From NCBI GenBank assembly GCA_052384575.1, contig JBQSUQ010000012.1: DNA of 64,000 nt; one strand, written 5' to 3'. The notes beneath the pieces were generated by a model. The model made no database searches, was not told the origin of the DNA, and saw only the letters and a program-made list of their open reading frames with translations. Source of the stretch: JBQSUQ01 sp052384575 (GTDB lineage: Bacteria > Pseudomonadota > Gammaproteobacteria > Enterobacterales > Pasteurellaceae). Shown piece after piece: positions 8,633 through 16,839 of the stretch. How positions within the stretch are numbered: position 1 is the first letter of the stretch; the number at the start of each line of letters is the position of its first letter. Made by a program: the position numbers and the translations under genes.

Positions 8633-9748
8633 ATGGATGCATTACAAACACCTTATTATTTAATTGATAAAACGAAATTATTGCGCAATATGGAAAAAAT
8701 TGCTTATTTGCGTGAGAAATCAGGTGCAAAAGCGCTGTTAGCGTTGAAATGTTTTGCCACTTGGTCTGTATTTGATTTTATGAGTCAATATATGGACGGT
8801 ACAACATCCTCTTCATTATATGAAGTCAAATTAGGAAAACAAAAATTTGGCGGAGAAACCCATGCTTATAGCGTAGCTTATAGTGAGCAAGAAATTGATG
8901 AAGTGGTTGCTAACGCAGATAAAATTATTTTTAATTCAATCAGCCAGTTACAACGTTTTTTTGATCGTACTTTAGATTTACAACGTGGATTACGTGTGAA
9001 TCCAAGAGTAAGTACATCAAGTTTTTTATTAGCCGATCCTGCTCGTCCACATAGTCGTTTAGGTGAATGGGATATTGAAAAAATCCGTACGGTAATGCCA
9101 TTAATCAATGGATTTATGTTTCACAATAACTGTGAAAATGAGAATTTTGAAAAATTCTGCGAAATGCTTGATCATATTGAACAACAATTTGGTGAATTAT
9201 TGCAACAAGTTGATTGGGTAAGCCTTGGTGGTGGAATCCATTTTACTGGTGAGCATTATCCTTTGGATGCTTTTGCTGAACGTTTAAAACAATTTTCACA
9301 GAAATTTGGTGTGCAAGTGTATTTGGAGCCAGGTGAAGCCTCGATTACTTTAAGCACAAGTTTAGAAGTAACGGTATTGGATATTCTTAATAATGGCAAA
9401 GAGTTAGCCATTGTTGATAGTGCGACAGAAGCCCATATGTTAGATTTATTAATTTATCGCTCTGAAGCTAAATTATTGCCTGATGCTTTCCAAGGCAAAG
9501 GCGATTATCCTTATATGGTTTGTGGTAAATCCTGTTTGGCTGGCGATATTTTTGGCGAATATTATTTTGAAAAGCCATTACAAATTGGCGATCGCATTTC
9601 TTTTTGTGATGCCGCTGGCTACACAATGGTGAAGAAAAATTGGTTTAATGGCGTGAATATGCCCGCTATTGCTATTAAAGAATTGGATGGTTCTATTCGC
9701 CTTGTTAAAGAATTCGGTTATCAAGATTACGTCGATAGCTTATCTTAA
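8633..9748 (+). CDS. nspC: Carboxynorspermidine / carboxyspermidine decarboxylase
   Basis: PLP enzyme of the alanine-racemase-fold (fold III) decarboxylase class. It converts carboxynorspermidine or carboxyspermidine to norspermidine or spermidine, the final step of the aspartate-semialdehyde polyamine route. The PLP lysine lies in ALLALKCFATWS near the N-terminus, and the C-terminal CGKSCLAGD block carries the conserved active-site Cys/Asp. I start it at the ATG at 8633 (371 residues) after AAAGGG; an upstream TTG at 8603 would overrun the ribosome site. The dehydrogenase making its substrate follows 192 bp downstream. Confidence 0.9.
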   Translation: MDALQTPYYLIDKTKLLRNMEKIAYLREKSGAKALLALKCFATWSVFDFMSQYMDGTTSSSLYEVKLGKQKFGGETHAYSVAYSEQEIDEVVANADKIIFNSISQLQRFFDRTLDLQRGLRVNPRVSTSSFLLADPARPHSRLGEWDIEKIRTVMPLINGFMFHNNCENENFEKFCEMLDHIEQQFGELLQQVDWVSLGGGIHFTGEHYPLDAFAERLKQFSQKFGVQVYLEPGEASITLSTSLEVTVLDILNNGKELAIVDSATEAHMLDLLIYRSEAKLLPDAFQGKGDYPYMVCGKSCLAGDIFGEYYFEKPLQIGDRISFCDAAGYTMVKKNWFNGVNMPAIAIKELDGSIRLVKEFGYQDYVDSLS

Positions 9749-9767
9749 TTCAAGTGCGGTGAATTTT

Positions 9768-9940
9768 TTGGTTGTTTTACAAAATTAGCGTAAAATACAC
9801 CGCGCTTTATTTTGGGGGTATTCGTTAAGAATAAAGCCCGTTCCGCCCGATATTGACTTTTTAGGTTTTCAAAATGTATCGGGATTTTATTAACGCCTAT
9901 GCCAATATAGAAGAATTGGCACCCGGGAGGAAAATACTAA
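9768..9940 (+). promoter_or_regulatory. Promoter and structured 5' leader of the carboxynorspermidine dehydrogenase gene
   Basis: TTGGTT (9768-9773), 17 bp, TAAAAT (9791-9796) forms a promoter inside the intergenic gap, giving a leader of roughly 138 nt. Three perfect stems follow: GCTTTATT/AATAAAGC (9804-9811, 9830-9837), CCCGATA/TATCGGG (9846-9852, 9877-9883) followed by ATTTTATT, and TGCCAAT/ATTGGCA (9900-9906, 9915-9921) ending just before the GGGAGG ribosome site. This could be an attenuator or translational control element sensing a polyamine or intermediate. I recognise no described riboswitch. Confidence 0.45.
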
Positions 9941-11179
9941 ATGAAAAAAAATGTATTAATTATTGGTGCTGGTGGTGTATCCAATGTTGTTGCTCATAAG
10001 TGTGCTCAACATAATGATTTACTGGGTAATATTGCTATTGCATCGCGTAATATTAAAAAATGCCAAGCCATTGCTGACAGTGTAGTGGAAAAAGGCAATT
10101 TTAAAATTCCAGCAACAATTCAATGCTTTGAAGTGGATGTATTTGATATTGAAGCGACCAAAGCCCTTATTCAACAAACTCAATCGCAAATTGTGATTAA
10201 TGTGGGACCTTCTTTTGTTAATATGTCGGTATTGCAAGCTTGTATTGAAACAGGTGCTGCTTATATTGATACTGCAATGCATGAAGACCCCGAAAAAGTA
10301 TGCGAGCCACCGCCTTGTTATGCGAACTATGAATGGAAACGCAGTGAATTATGTAAGCAAAACAAGATTACAGCAATTTTAAGCGTGGGATTTGATCCAG
10401 GTGTGGTGAATGCCTATGCTGCCTATGCTGTAAAAGAAGAATTTGATAGCGTAGAGAGTATTGATATTATTGATATCAACGCAGGTAGTCATGGACGTTA
10501 TTTCGCCACAAATTTTGATCCTGAAGTAAATTTCCGCGAATTTAGTGGTAGTGTGTGGAGCTGGCAAGATCGTAAGTGGGTTGAGAATAAAATGTTTGAA
10601 ATCAAACGTTCGGACGATCTACCAATTGTGGGAATGCAAAATTCCTATTTAACAGGGCATGAAGAAGTTCATTCACTTGCCACTCATTTAAATGTGCCAA
10701 CTATTCGTTTCTGGATGGGATTTGGTGATCATTATATTAATGTTTTCAATGTGTTAAAGAATTTAGGCTTATTGTCTGTTTTCCCAGTTAAAACAGCAGA
10801 AGGTGTTGAAGTTATTCCATTGAAAGTGGTGAAAGCGGTATTACCAGATCCTGCTTCTTTAGCACCAAATTATACGGGCAAAACTTGCATTGGTAATTTG
10901 GTTAAAGGAAAGAAAGACGGTAAAGAAAAAGAAATTTTCATTTACAATGTTGCTGATCACAAAGAAGCCTATGAAGAAGTGGGTAGTCAAGGGATTTCGT
11001 ACACAGCCGGTGTACCTGCGGTGGCTGCAGCAATGCTTGTGGCTACGGGCGAGTGGGATGCACAGGAAATGTGTAATGTGGAACAACTTGATCCAAAACC
11101 ATTTATTAATTTATTAAATAAAATCGGTTTGCCAAATCGTATTAAAGACGAAAACGGTGATCGTGAATTAGCCTTCTAA
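9941..11179 (+). CDS. Carboxynorspermidine synthase (saccharopine-dehydrogenase-like)
   Basis: NAD(P)H-dependent reductase that condenses L-aspartate semialdehyde with a diamine (putrescine or 1,3-diaminopropane) to form carboxyspermidine or carboxynorspermidine. The 412-residue protein begins with a Rossmann motif, VLIIGAGGVSNV, and matches the saccharopine dehydrogenase family in length. It pairs with nspC upstream, so the two genes form a complete two-step route independent of S-adenosylmethionine decarboxylase. The ribosome site GGGAGG lies 10 bp before the ATG and next to a leader hairpin. It ends at a strong terminator. Confidence 0.9.
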   Translation: MKKNVLIIGAGGVSNVVAHKCAQHNDLLGNIAIASRNIKKCQAIADSVVEKGNFKIPATIQCFEVDVFDIEATKALIQQTQSQIVINVGPSFVNMSVLQACIETGAAYIDTAMHEDPEKVCEPPPCYANYEWKRSELCKQNKITAILSVGFDPGVVNAYAAYAVKEEFDSVESIDIIDINAGSHGRYFATNFDPEVNFREFSGSVWSWQDRKWVENKMFEIKRSDDLPIVGMQNSYLTGHEEVHSLATHLNVPTIRFWMGFGDHYINVFNVLKNLGLLSVFPVKTAEGVEVIPLKVVKAVLPDPASLAPNYTGKTCIGNLVKGKKDGKEKEIFIYNVADHKEAYEEVGSQGISYTAGVPAVAAAMLVATGEWDAQEMCNVEQLDPKPFINLLNKIGLPNRIKDENGDRELAF

Positions 11180-11181
11180 AA

Positions 11182-11206
11182 AAGGGTGCTTAGCACCCTT
11201 CATTTT
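11182..11206 (+). terminator. Terminator after the carboxynorspermidine synthase gene
   Basis: AAGGGTGCT/AGCACCCTT, a perfect 9-bp stem at 11182-11200 with a very short loop, then CATTTT. Confidence 0.75.
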
Positions 11207-11231
11207 AGCTCAGTATTTTGCAAGGGAAGAT

Positions 11232-12953
11232 ATGAAAAAATATATTGTTGGATTTTTATTATTTTGCACCGCACTTTTGGCGCAAGCAGGCATTTTTGAT
11301 AAAAAACCACAATTTCTCAAACCAGATCAAGCCTTTGCCTTCTCAGCTAGCGTCCAACAACAGTCATTAGCATTACATTGGGATATTGCGGATGGCTATT
11401 ATTTGTATAAAAAAGAAATCACCGTTGAACCTGAGAATGTAAAGTTTGGCGATCCTATCTTTCCGCCTGCAGAACAATATGAAGATGAATTTTTCGGCAA
11501 TGTTGATATTTTTCGGGATGATTTAACAGTTAATGTGCCATTATTAGAAATGGCGAAAAGCTCAAAAGTCATCGTCAATTATCAAGGTTGTACTAAAGGT
11601 TTTTGTTACCCACCAGAACAAAAAGTGGTTGATTTAGCGATGATTGGTGCACAAAGTGCGGTGCAAAATGACGCACTTTTTCAGCAGAAGATTGCTTCAG
11701 ATAACTTGTTATTAAGTGAGCAAGATCAATTGGCACAACGTCTGTCGCAATCGTCTTATTCTGTATTGTGGTTTTTCGTACTTGGGCTTGGCTTAGCTTT
11801 CACCCCTTGTGTGTTACCAATGTTGCCGTTGTTGTCTGCCATTGTGATTGGCTCTGGACAGCGCCCAAATACTTTACGTGCATTTTCGCTCAGTTTTGTT
11901 TATGTACAAGGCATGGCATTGACTTACACTTTGCTTGGCTTAATTGTTGCCATGATCGGTTTACCATTTCAAGTTGCTTTGCAAAGTCCTTATGTGCTAA
12001 TAGGTTTGTCGATTTTATTTGTTTTGCTCGCCCTTTCTATGTTCGGTGTATTCACATTACAACTACCGAGTCGCTTGCAAACAAAATTAGCGCAATATAG
12101 CCAGCAACAAAAAAGTGGTGCCTTTGGTGGCGTATTTGTGATGGGAATGATCGCGGGATTAGTCGCTTCTCCTTGCACTTCAGCACCATTGTCCGGTGCA
12201 TTACTTTATGTTGCGCAAAGCGGCGATCTCTTTACTGGTGCAATTACGCTTTATCTTTTGGCATTAGGCATGGGATTACCGCTGATGTTAGTAACGATTT
12301 TTGGTAATAAAATTTTGCCAAAATCGGGACAATGGATGAATACGGTCAAAAATCTCTTTGGCTTTGTGTTGTTATTACTTCCTGTATTTTTATTAGCGCG
12401 CGTATTCCCCAATTTTGAAGCTCAGATCAAAGCGACTTGGCTTGCATCTATTATTGTTTGGATCTGTTTCCAATTAGGGCGTTCTTGGCAAGGTTGGTTG
12501 ATTGTGACAGGATTAGCCTGTGCTATGTTTTTCTTTAAAGCCCCTATTCAACATTGGGTCAGTGGTGAAAGTGCGGTGCAAAATGGTGAAGTTTCTGTGC
12601 ACTTACAACGCGTGACCAGTTATGATGAGTTACAACTGGCGCTAGCCAATAATCCAAAATCCATTGCAATGTTAGATTTATATGCAGATTGGTGTGTAGC
12701 GTGCAAAGAGTTTGAAAAATACACCTTTCCTGATGCAAAAGTACAGCATGCTTTCGAGAACATATTGTTATTACAGGTTGATATGACAAAAAACAGCGAT
12801 AAAAATCGAGAGTTAATGGATAAGTTAGCAGTCATTGGCTTACCAACGATGATTTTCTTTGATAAACAAGGGAATGAAATCGAGGGGGCGCGAGTAACAG
12901 GGTTTATGCAAGCGCAACCTTTTACAGATTGGTTAAATCAATTACTTAAATAA
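11232..12953 (+). CDS. dsbD: Thiol:disulfide interchange protein DsbD
   Basis: Carries electrons from cytoplasmic thioredoxin across the inner membrane to DsbC and other periplasmic partners. The 573-residue protein has a signal peptide (about 1-19, ending LLAQA), a periplasmic alpha domain with the redox pair Cys120/Cys125 (QGCTKGFC), a central eight-helix membrane domain with one cysteine in FTPCVLP (Cys193) and one in SPCTSAPL, and a C-terminal thioredoxin-like gamma domain with WCVACK. All six functional cysteines are present. It has a single-gene layout. Confidence 0.95.
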   Translation: MKKYIVGFLLFCTALLAQAGIFDKKPQFLKPDQAFAFSASVQQQSLALHWDIADGYYLYKKEITVEPENVKFGDPIFPPAEQYEDEFFGNVDIFRDDLTVNVPLLEMAKSSKVIVNYQGCTKGFCYPPEQKVVDLAMIGAQSAVQNDALFQQKIASDNLLLSEQDQLAQRLSQSSYSVLWFFVLGLGLAFTPCVLPMLPLLSAIVIGSGQRPNTLRAFSLSFVYVQGMALTYTLLGLIVAMIGLPFQVALQSPYVLIGLSILFVLLALSMFGVFTLQLPSRLQTKLAQYSQQQKSGAFGGVFVMGMIAGLVASPCTSAPLSGALLYVAQSGDLFTGAITLYLLALGMGLPLMLVTIFGNKILPKSGQWMNTVKNLFGFVLLLLPVFLLARVFPNFEAQIKATWLASIIVWICFQLGRSWQGWLIVTGLACAMFFFKAPIQHWVSGESAVQNGEVSVHLQRVTSYDELQLALANNPKSIAMLDLYADWCVACKEFEKYTFPDAKVQHAFENILLLQVDMTKNSDKNRELMDKLAVIGLPTMIFFDKQGNEIEGARVTGFMQAQPFTDWLNQLLK

Positions 12954-13075
12954 GATTGTTTACTCTCAGTTGAAAGTTCTTCAATAATTCGTCGCTTTCT
13001 TAAATAAATTTCATATTATAAAATGCGCACTCTCCATTAGATTGTCCATTTTTATTAATTTAAAAGGAAAGCAAA

Positions 13076-13483
13076 ATGAACTCACAAACCTTAACTAAAT
13101 TCGCACCTTATAGCTTAGCGCTTTTACGTATTTTAGCTGCCTATATGTTCCTCTTACATGGTACAGCGAAATTCTTTGAATTCCCAATGTCGATGACAGG
13201 TGGCAATGGTGCGATTCCATTGATGTCACAATTAGGTATTGGTGGCGTATTGGAAATCGTTGGTGGGATTTTGTTAATTCTTGGCAAGTTTACTCGCCCA
13301 GTTGCTTTCTTGTTATCAGGTATGATGGCAGTTGCTTATTTCCAAATGCATGCGCCAACAGGAAATGTCTTGTTCCCAGTGGCAAATCGTGGTGAATTAG
13401 CAGTGTTATATAGCATTGTATTCTTTCACTTTGTTTTCTCTGGTCCAGGTGCTTGGGCGTTGGATAATAAAACAGCTAAATAA
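13076..13483 (+). CDS. DoxX family inner-membrane protein
   Basis: A 135-residue protein with four hydrophobic segments. It shows DoxX-type features: a first helix with RILAAYMFLLHGTAKFF, a glycine-rich second region (GGVLEIVGGILLILGKFTRPVA), then FQMHAP. DoxX proteins occur in oxidative-stress and thiosulfate:quinone contexts, but the function of this one is unknown. The ribosome site AAAGGAAAG lies just before the ATG. It is a single-gene unit ended by the hairpin at 13502. Confidence 0.8.
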   Translation: MNSQTLTKFAPYSLALLRILAAYMFLLHGTAKFFEFPMSMTGGNGAIPLMSQLGIGGVLEIVGGILLILGKFTRPVAFLLSGMMAVAYFQMHAPTGNVLFPVANRGELAVLYSIVFFHFVFSGPGAWALDNKTAK

Positions 13484-13501
13484 TTATTCTACCTTTTCTT
13501 T

Positions 13502-13526
13502 AAGCTCGCAAATGCGAGCTTTTTTT
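13502..13526 (+). terminator. Terminator after doxX
   Basis: AAGCTCGC/GCGAGCTT stem (13502-13509, 13514-13521) with an AAAT loop and a T-run to 13526. Confidence 0.85.
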
Positions 13527-13543
13527 ATGAAAAAACTACATAA

Positions 13544-13565
13544 AAGCAAACGATTGCGTTATAAT
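13544..13565 (+). promoter_or_regulatory. PurR-like operator and -10 element of purH
   Basis: AAGCAAACGATTGCGT (13544-13559) matches the PurR consensus ACGCAAACGTTTTCGT at 13 of 16 positions. It abuts a perfect TATAAT (13560-13565), so a bound repressor would cover the -35/-10 region. This is consistent with purine repression of purH. Confidence 0.7.
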
Positions 13566-13605
13566 GCCTGTCGATTTTTTACTTCAAATTTAAAGGAAAT
13601 TTTCA

Positions 13606-15207
13606 ATGCAATCTCATCGTCCGATTCGTCAAGCATTATTAAGTGTGTCAGATAAAACTGGCATTGTTGAATTTGCTCAAGGCTTAGTACAACGTGGTGT
13701 GAAATTACTCTCTACAGGCGGAACTGCAAAATTATTAGCAGATAGCGGTTTACCTGTTACCGAAGTATCTGATTATACAGGTTTTCCAGAAATGATGGAT
13801 GGACGTGTAAAAACCTTACATCCAAAAGTACATGGTGGTATTTTAGGGCGTCGTGGCACTGATGATGAAGTCATGAGCCAGCATGGCATTGAAGGCATTG
13901 ATATGGTGGTGGTGAATTTATATCCGTTTGCTGCGACTGTTGCGAAACCAAATTGTACATTAGAAGATGCAGTAGAAAATATTGATATTGGCGGGCCAAC
14001 AATGGTGCGTTCTGCTGCGAAAAACCATAAAGATGTCGCGATCGTAGTCAATAATAATGATTTCAACGCTATTTTGGCTGAAATGGATCAACATCAAAAT
14101 GGATTGACTTTAGAAACTCGTTTTGATTTAGCCATTAAAGCGTTTGAACATACCGCACAATATGATTCCATGATTGCTAACTATTTTGGGCAATTAGTGA
14201 AACCTTATTTTGTGGCAGAGGAAGAAGATGCTGACGCGAAGTGCGGTCAATTCCCACGTACTTTAAACCTCAATTTTATTCGCAAACAAACTATGCGTTA
14301 TGGCGAAAATGGTCATCAAAAAGCGGCATTTTATGTAGATCAAGAAGTGAAAGAAGCTTCTGTATCAACAGCAAAACAATTACAAGGCAAAGCCCTTTCT
14401 TATAACAATATCGCAGATACTGACGCGGCACTTGAATGTGTGAAAAGTTTTGATGAGCCAGCTTGTGTGATTGTAAAACACGCGAACCCTTGTGGCGTGG
14501 CGTTAGGCTCGGATATTTTAGAAGCTTATAACCGCGCTTATCAAACTGACCCAACCTCAGCTTTCGGTGGTATTATTGCTTTTAACCGAGAATTAGATGC
14601 AACCACTGCACAGACTATTATTGATCGTCAATTCGTCGAAGTGATTATTGCACCGACAGTTTCTGCAGAAGCGCAAGCTTTACTTAAAGCGAAGAAAAAT
14701 GTACGCGTTTTAGAATGTGGTGAATGGGCGAAAGCAGAGCAGCGTTTAGATTTTAAACGTGTGAACGGTGGTTTATTAGTGCAAGAAGCAGATTTAGGTA
14801 TGGTAGACTTAGCTGACTTAAAAGTTGTAAGTAAACGTCAGCCGACTGAACAAGAATTAAAAGACTTATTATTCTGCTGGAAAGTAGCGAAATTTGTGAA
14901 ATCTAATGCCATTGTGTATGCGAAAGATAACCAAACCATTGGTATTGGCGCAGGACAAATGAGTCGAGTATATTCAGCTAAAATTGCGGGTATTAAAGCG
15001 CAAGATGAAGGCTTAGATGTAGCGGGTTGTGTAATGGCGTCTGATGCTTTCTTCCCATTCCGCGATGGTATTGATGCTGCAGCAAAAGTGGGTATTCAAT
15101 GTGTGATCCACCCAGGTGGTTCAATGCGTGATCAAGAAGTTATTGACGCCGCAGATGAACACAATATGGTGATGGTATTAACTGGAATGCGTCATTTTAG
15201 ACATTAA
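13606..15207 (+). CDS. purH: Bifunctional AICAR transformylase / IMP cyclohydrolase
   Basis: Catalyses the last two steps of IMP synthesis. The 533-residue protein is full length. The N-terminal methylglyoxal-synthase-like cyclohydrolase domain (about 1-200) carries SDKTGI, STGGTAKLL and VKTLHPKVHGG. The C-terminal transformylase domain contains the catalytic Lys-His in VKHANPCGVA and the DAFFPFRDG block. The PurR-like box upstream suggests purine repression. purD follows after 149 bp containing a long hairpin. Confidence 0.97.
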   Translation: MQSHRPIRQALLSVSDKTGIVEFAQGLVQRGVKLLSTGGTAKLLADSGLPVTEVSDYTGFPEMMDGRVKTLHPKVHGGILGRRGTDDEVMSQHGIEGIDMVVVNLYPFAATVAKPNCTLEDAVENIDIGGPTMVRSAAKNHKDVAIVVNNNDFNAILAEMDQHQNGLTLETRFDLAIKAFEHTAQYDSMIANYFGQLVKPYFVAEEEDADAKCGQFPRTLNLNFIRKQTMRYGENGHQKAAFYVDQEVKEASVSTAKQLQGKALSYNNIADTDAALECVKSFDEPACVIVKHANPCGVALGSDILEAYNRAYQTDPTSAFGGIIAFNRELDATTAQTIIDRQFVEVIIAPTVSAEAQALLKAKKNVRVLECGEWAKAEQRLDFKRVNGGLLVQEADLGMVDLADLKVVSKRQPTEQELKDLLFCWKVAKFVKSNAIVYAKDNQTIGIGAGQMSRVYSAKIAGIKAQDEGLDVAGCVMASDAFFPFRDGIDAAAKVGIQCVIHPGGSMRDQEVIDAADEHNMVMVLTGMRHFRH

Positions 15208-15214
15208 AATAGAT

Positions 15215-15248
15215 GTTACTTTTCTTTACTTATGTAGAGAAAAGTAAC
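15215..15248. repeat. Long hairpin in the purH-purD gap
   Basis: An 11-bp perfect inverted repeat, GTTACTTTTCT (15215-15225) and AGAAAAGTAAC (15238-15248), with a 12-nt loop. It lacks a T-run, so it is not a simple intrinsic terminator. A smaller AAAAAGT/ACTTTT pair enclosing an uptake word follows at about 15251. It may attenuate read-through or stabilise the upstream mRNA. Confidence 0.5.
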
Positions 15249-15356
15249 TAAAAAAGTACCGCACTTTTATCTTCATTCACATAAAAAGAAAAGTCGGTTG
15301 CCATCAGTAAAATGATATATATTAGAAATAAGCAAAAAATTAATAGGAAAATTACA

Positions 15357-16646
15357 ATGAACATTCTCATCATCGGTAACGGCGGACGTGAACACGCATT
15401 AGCTTGGAAAGTGGCACAATCACCATTAGCTGATAAAGTTTTTGTCGCACCAGGTAATGCGGGGACTGCATTGGAAGCGAAAGTGGAAAATGTGGCAATT
15501 TCAGCGACAGATGTAGAAAAATTGGTGGCATTTGCACAAGAAAAAAATATTGGCTTAACCATTGTTGGCCCAGAGGCACCGCTTGTGATTGGTGTGGTTG
15601 ATGCGTTCCGCGCAGCCGGGTTGAAAATTTTCGGCCCAACTCAAGCAGCAGCACAATTAGAAGGTTCAAAAGCCTTTACTAAAGATTTCTTGGCTCGTCA
15701 TAAAATTCCAACCGCTGAATATCAAAACTTTACTGAAGTTGAGCCAGCACTCGCTTATTTACGTGAAAAAGGTGCGCCAATTGTGGTCAAAGCGGACGGT
15801 CTTGCTGCGGGTAAAGGTGTGATTGTTGCAATGACTTTATCTGAAGCGGAAGAGGCTGTGAAAGATATGCTTTCTGGCAATGCTTTCGGTGACGCAGGAA
15901 GTCGAGTTGTCATTGAAGAGTTTTTAGATGGTGAAGAAGCCAGTTTTATTGTGATGGTAGATGGTAAAAATGTGGAGCCGATGGCAACTAGCCAAGACCA
16001 CAAACGTGTAGGCGAAAATGATACTGGCTTGAATACGGGCGGTATGGGCGCGTATTCCCCAGCGCCAGTGGTGACACCAGAAATTCATGATCGCATTATG
16101 AAAGAAGTCATTTATCCAACAGTGAATGGCATGGCGGCGGAAGGCAATGTTTATACAGGTTTCTTGTATGCTGGTTTGATGATTATGCCAAATGGTCAAC
16201 CGAAAGTAATCGAATTTAACTGCCGTTTTGGTGATCCTGAAACCCAACCAATTATGTTGCGTTTAGAATCTGACTTGGTTGAGCTTTGTCTTGCTGCTTG
16301 TGAAGGTAAATTGAATGAGAAGAAATCTCAATGGTGTGAAAAAGCATCACTTGGCATTGTGCTTGCAGCGGAAGGTTATCCTGGCGATTATCGTAAAGGC
16401 GATGAAATCACAGGTATTGAAAGTGCGGTGGAAAATCAAAAAGTTTTCTTAGCTGGCGTAGAAAATAAAGAGGGCAAACTGGTGACCAATGGTGGTCGTG
16501 TGGTTTGTGTAACAGCTCTTGGCGATAGCGTTTATGATGCGCAACAACAAGCTTTATCATTGGCAGAAAAAGTACAATGGAAAGGTCGATTCTATCGCCG
16601 CGATATTGGCTATCGTGCAGTAGCAAGAGAAAAAAATAACGCATAA
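15357..16646 (+). CDS. purD: Phosphoribosylamine-glycine ligase (GAR synthetase)
   Basis: ATP-grasp enzyme joining glycine to phosphoribosylamine, step two of purine synthesis. The 429-residue protein starts at the ATG at 15357 behind AGGAAA; an ATG at 15312 would add an unconserved 15-residue extension. Visible are the N-terminal ILIIGNGGREHALAWK, the ATP-grasp stretch with VVKADGLAAGKGV, and NTGGMGAYSPAP. Its product needs the one-carbon unit that GlyA, encoded just downstream, helps generate. Confidence 0.96.
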   Translation: MNILIIGNGGREHALAWKVAQSPLADKVFVAPGNAGTALEAKVENVAISATDVEKLVAFAQEKNIGLTIVGPEAPLVIGVVDAFRAAGLKIFGPTQAAAQLEGSKAFTKDFLARHKIPTAEYQNFTEVEPALAYLREKGAPIVVKADGLAAGKGVIVAMTLSEAEEAVKDMLSGNAFGDAGSRVVIEEFLDGEEASFIVMVDGKNVEPMATSQDHKRVGENDTGLNTGGMGAYSPAPVVTPEIHDRIMKEVIYPTVNGMAAEGNVYTGFLYAGLMIMPNGQPKVIEFNCRFGDPETQPIMLRLESDLVELCLAACEGKLNEKKSQWCEKASLGIVLAAEGYPGDYRKGDEITGIESAVENQKVFLAGVENKEGKLVTNGGRVVCVTALGDSVYDAQQQALSLAEKVQWKGRFYRRDIGYRAVAREKNNA

Positions 16647-16776
16647 ACTGTGTTTTAGAGAACTGAAATGGCTTTTATCTTAATGGATAAGAGCCGTTTT
16701 ATTTGATGAATAGAATTCATCATTAAAATGAAAAAATAGAGTAAAAAATTTACTGCGTTTTTATCTTGAATTGAGG

Positions 16777-16803
16777 TAAAATACCGCACGCAAACGTTTT
16801 ACA
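16777..16803 (+). promoter_or_regulatory. glyA promoter -10 and PurR-like operator
   Basis: A -10 element TAAAAT (16777-16782) is followed by ACGCAAACGTTTTACA (16788-16803), 13 of 16 matches to the PurR consensus, overlapping the expected transcription start. glyA is PurR-controlled in E. coli, so the same logic probably holds here. The -35 is not obvious. Confidence 0.65.
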
Positions 16804-16839
16804 ACCCCATATATTTGACTTTAGGAGAAGGAGACCTTT

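Noticed and set aside
15251..15271. AAAAAGT/ACTTTT hairpin after purH as a strong terminator
   Set aside because: The stem is only A/T-rich around an uptake word and the T-run is broken; too weak to call.
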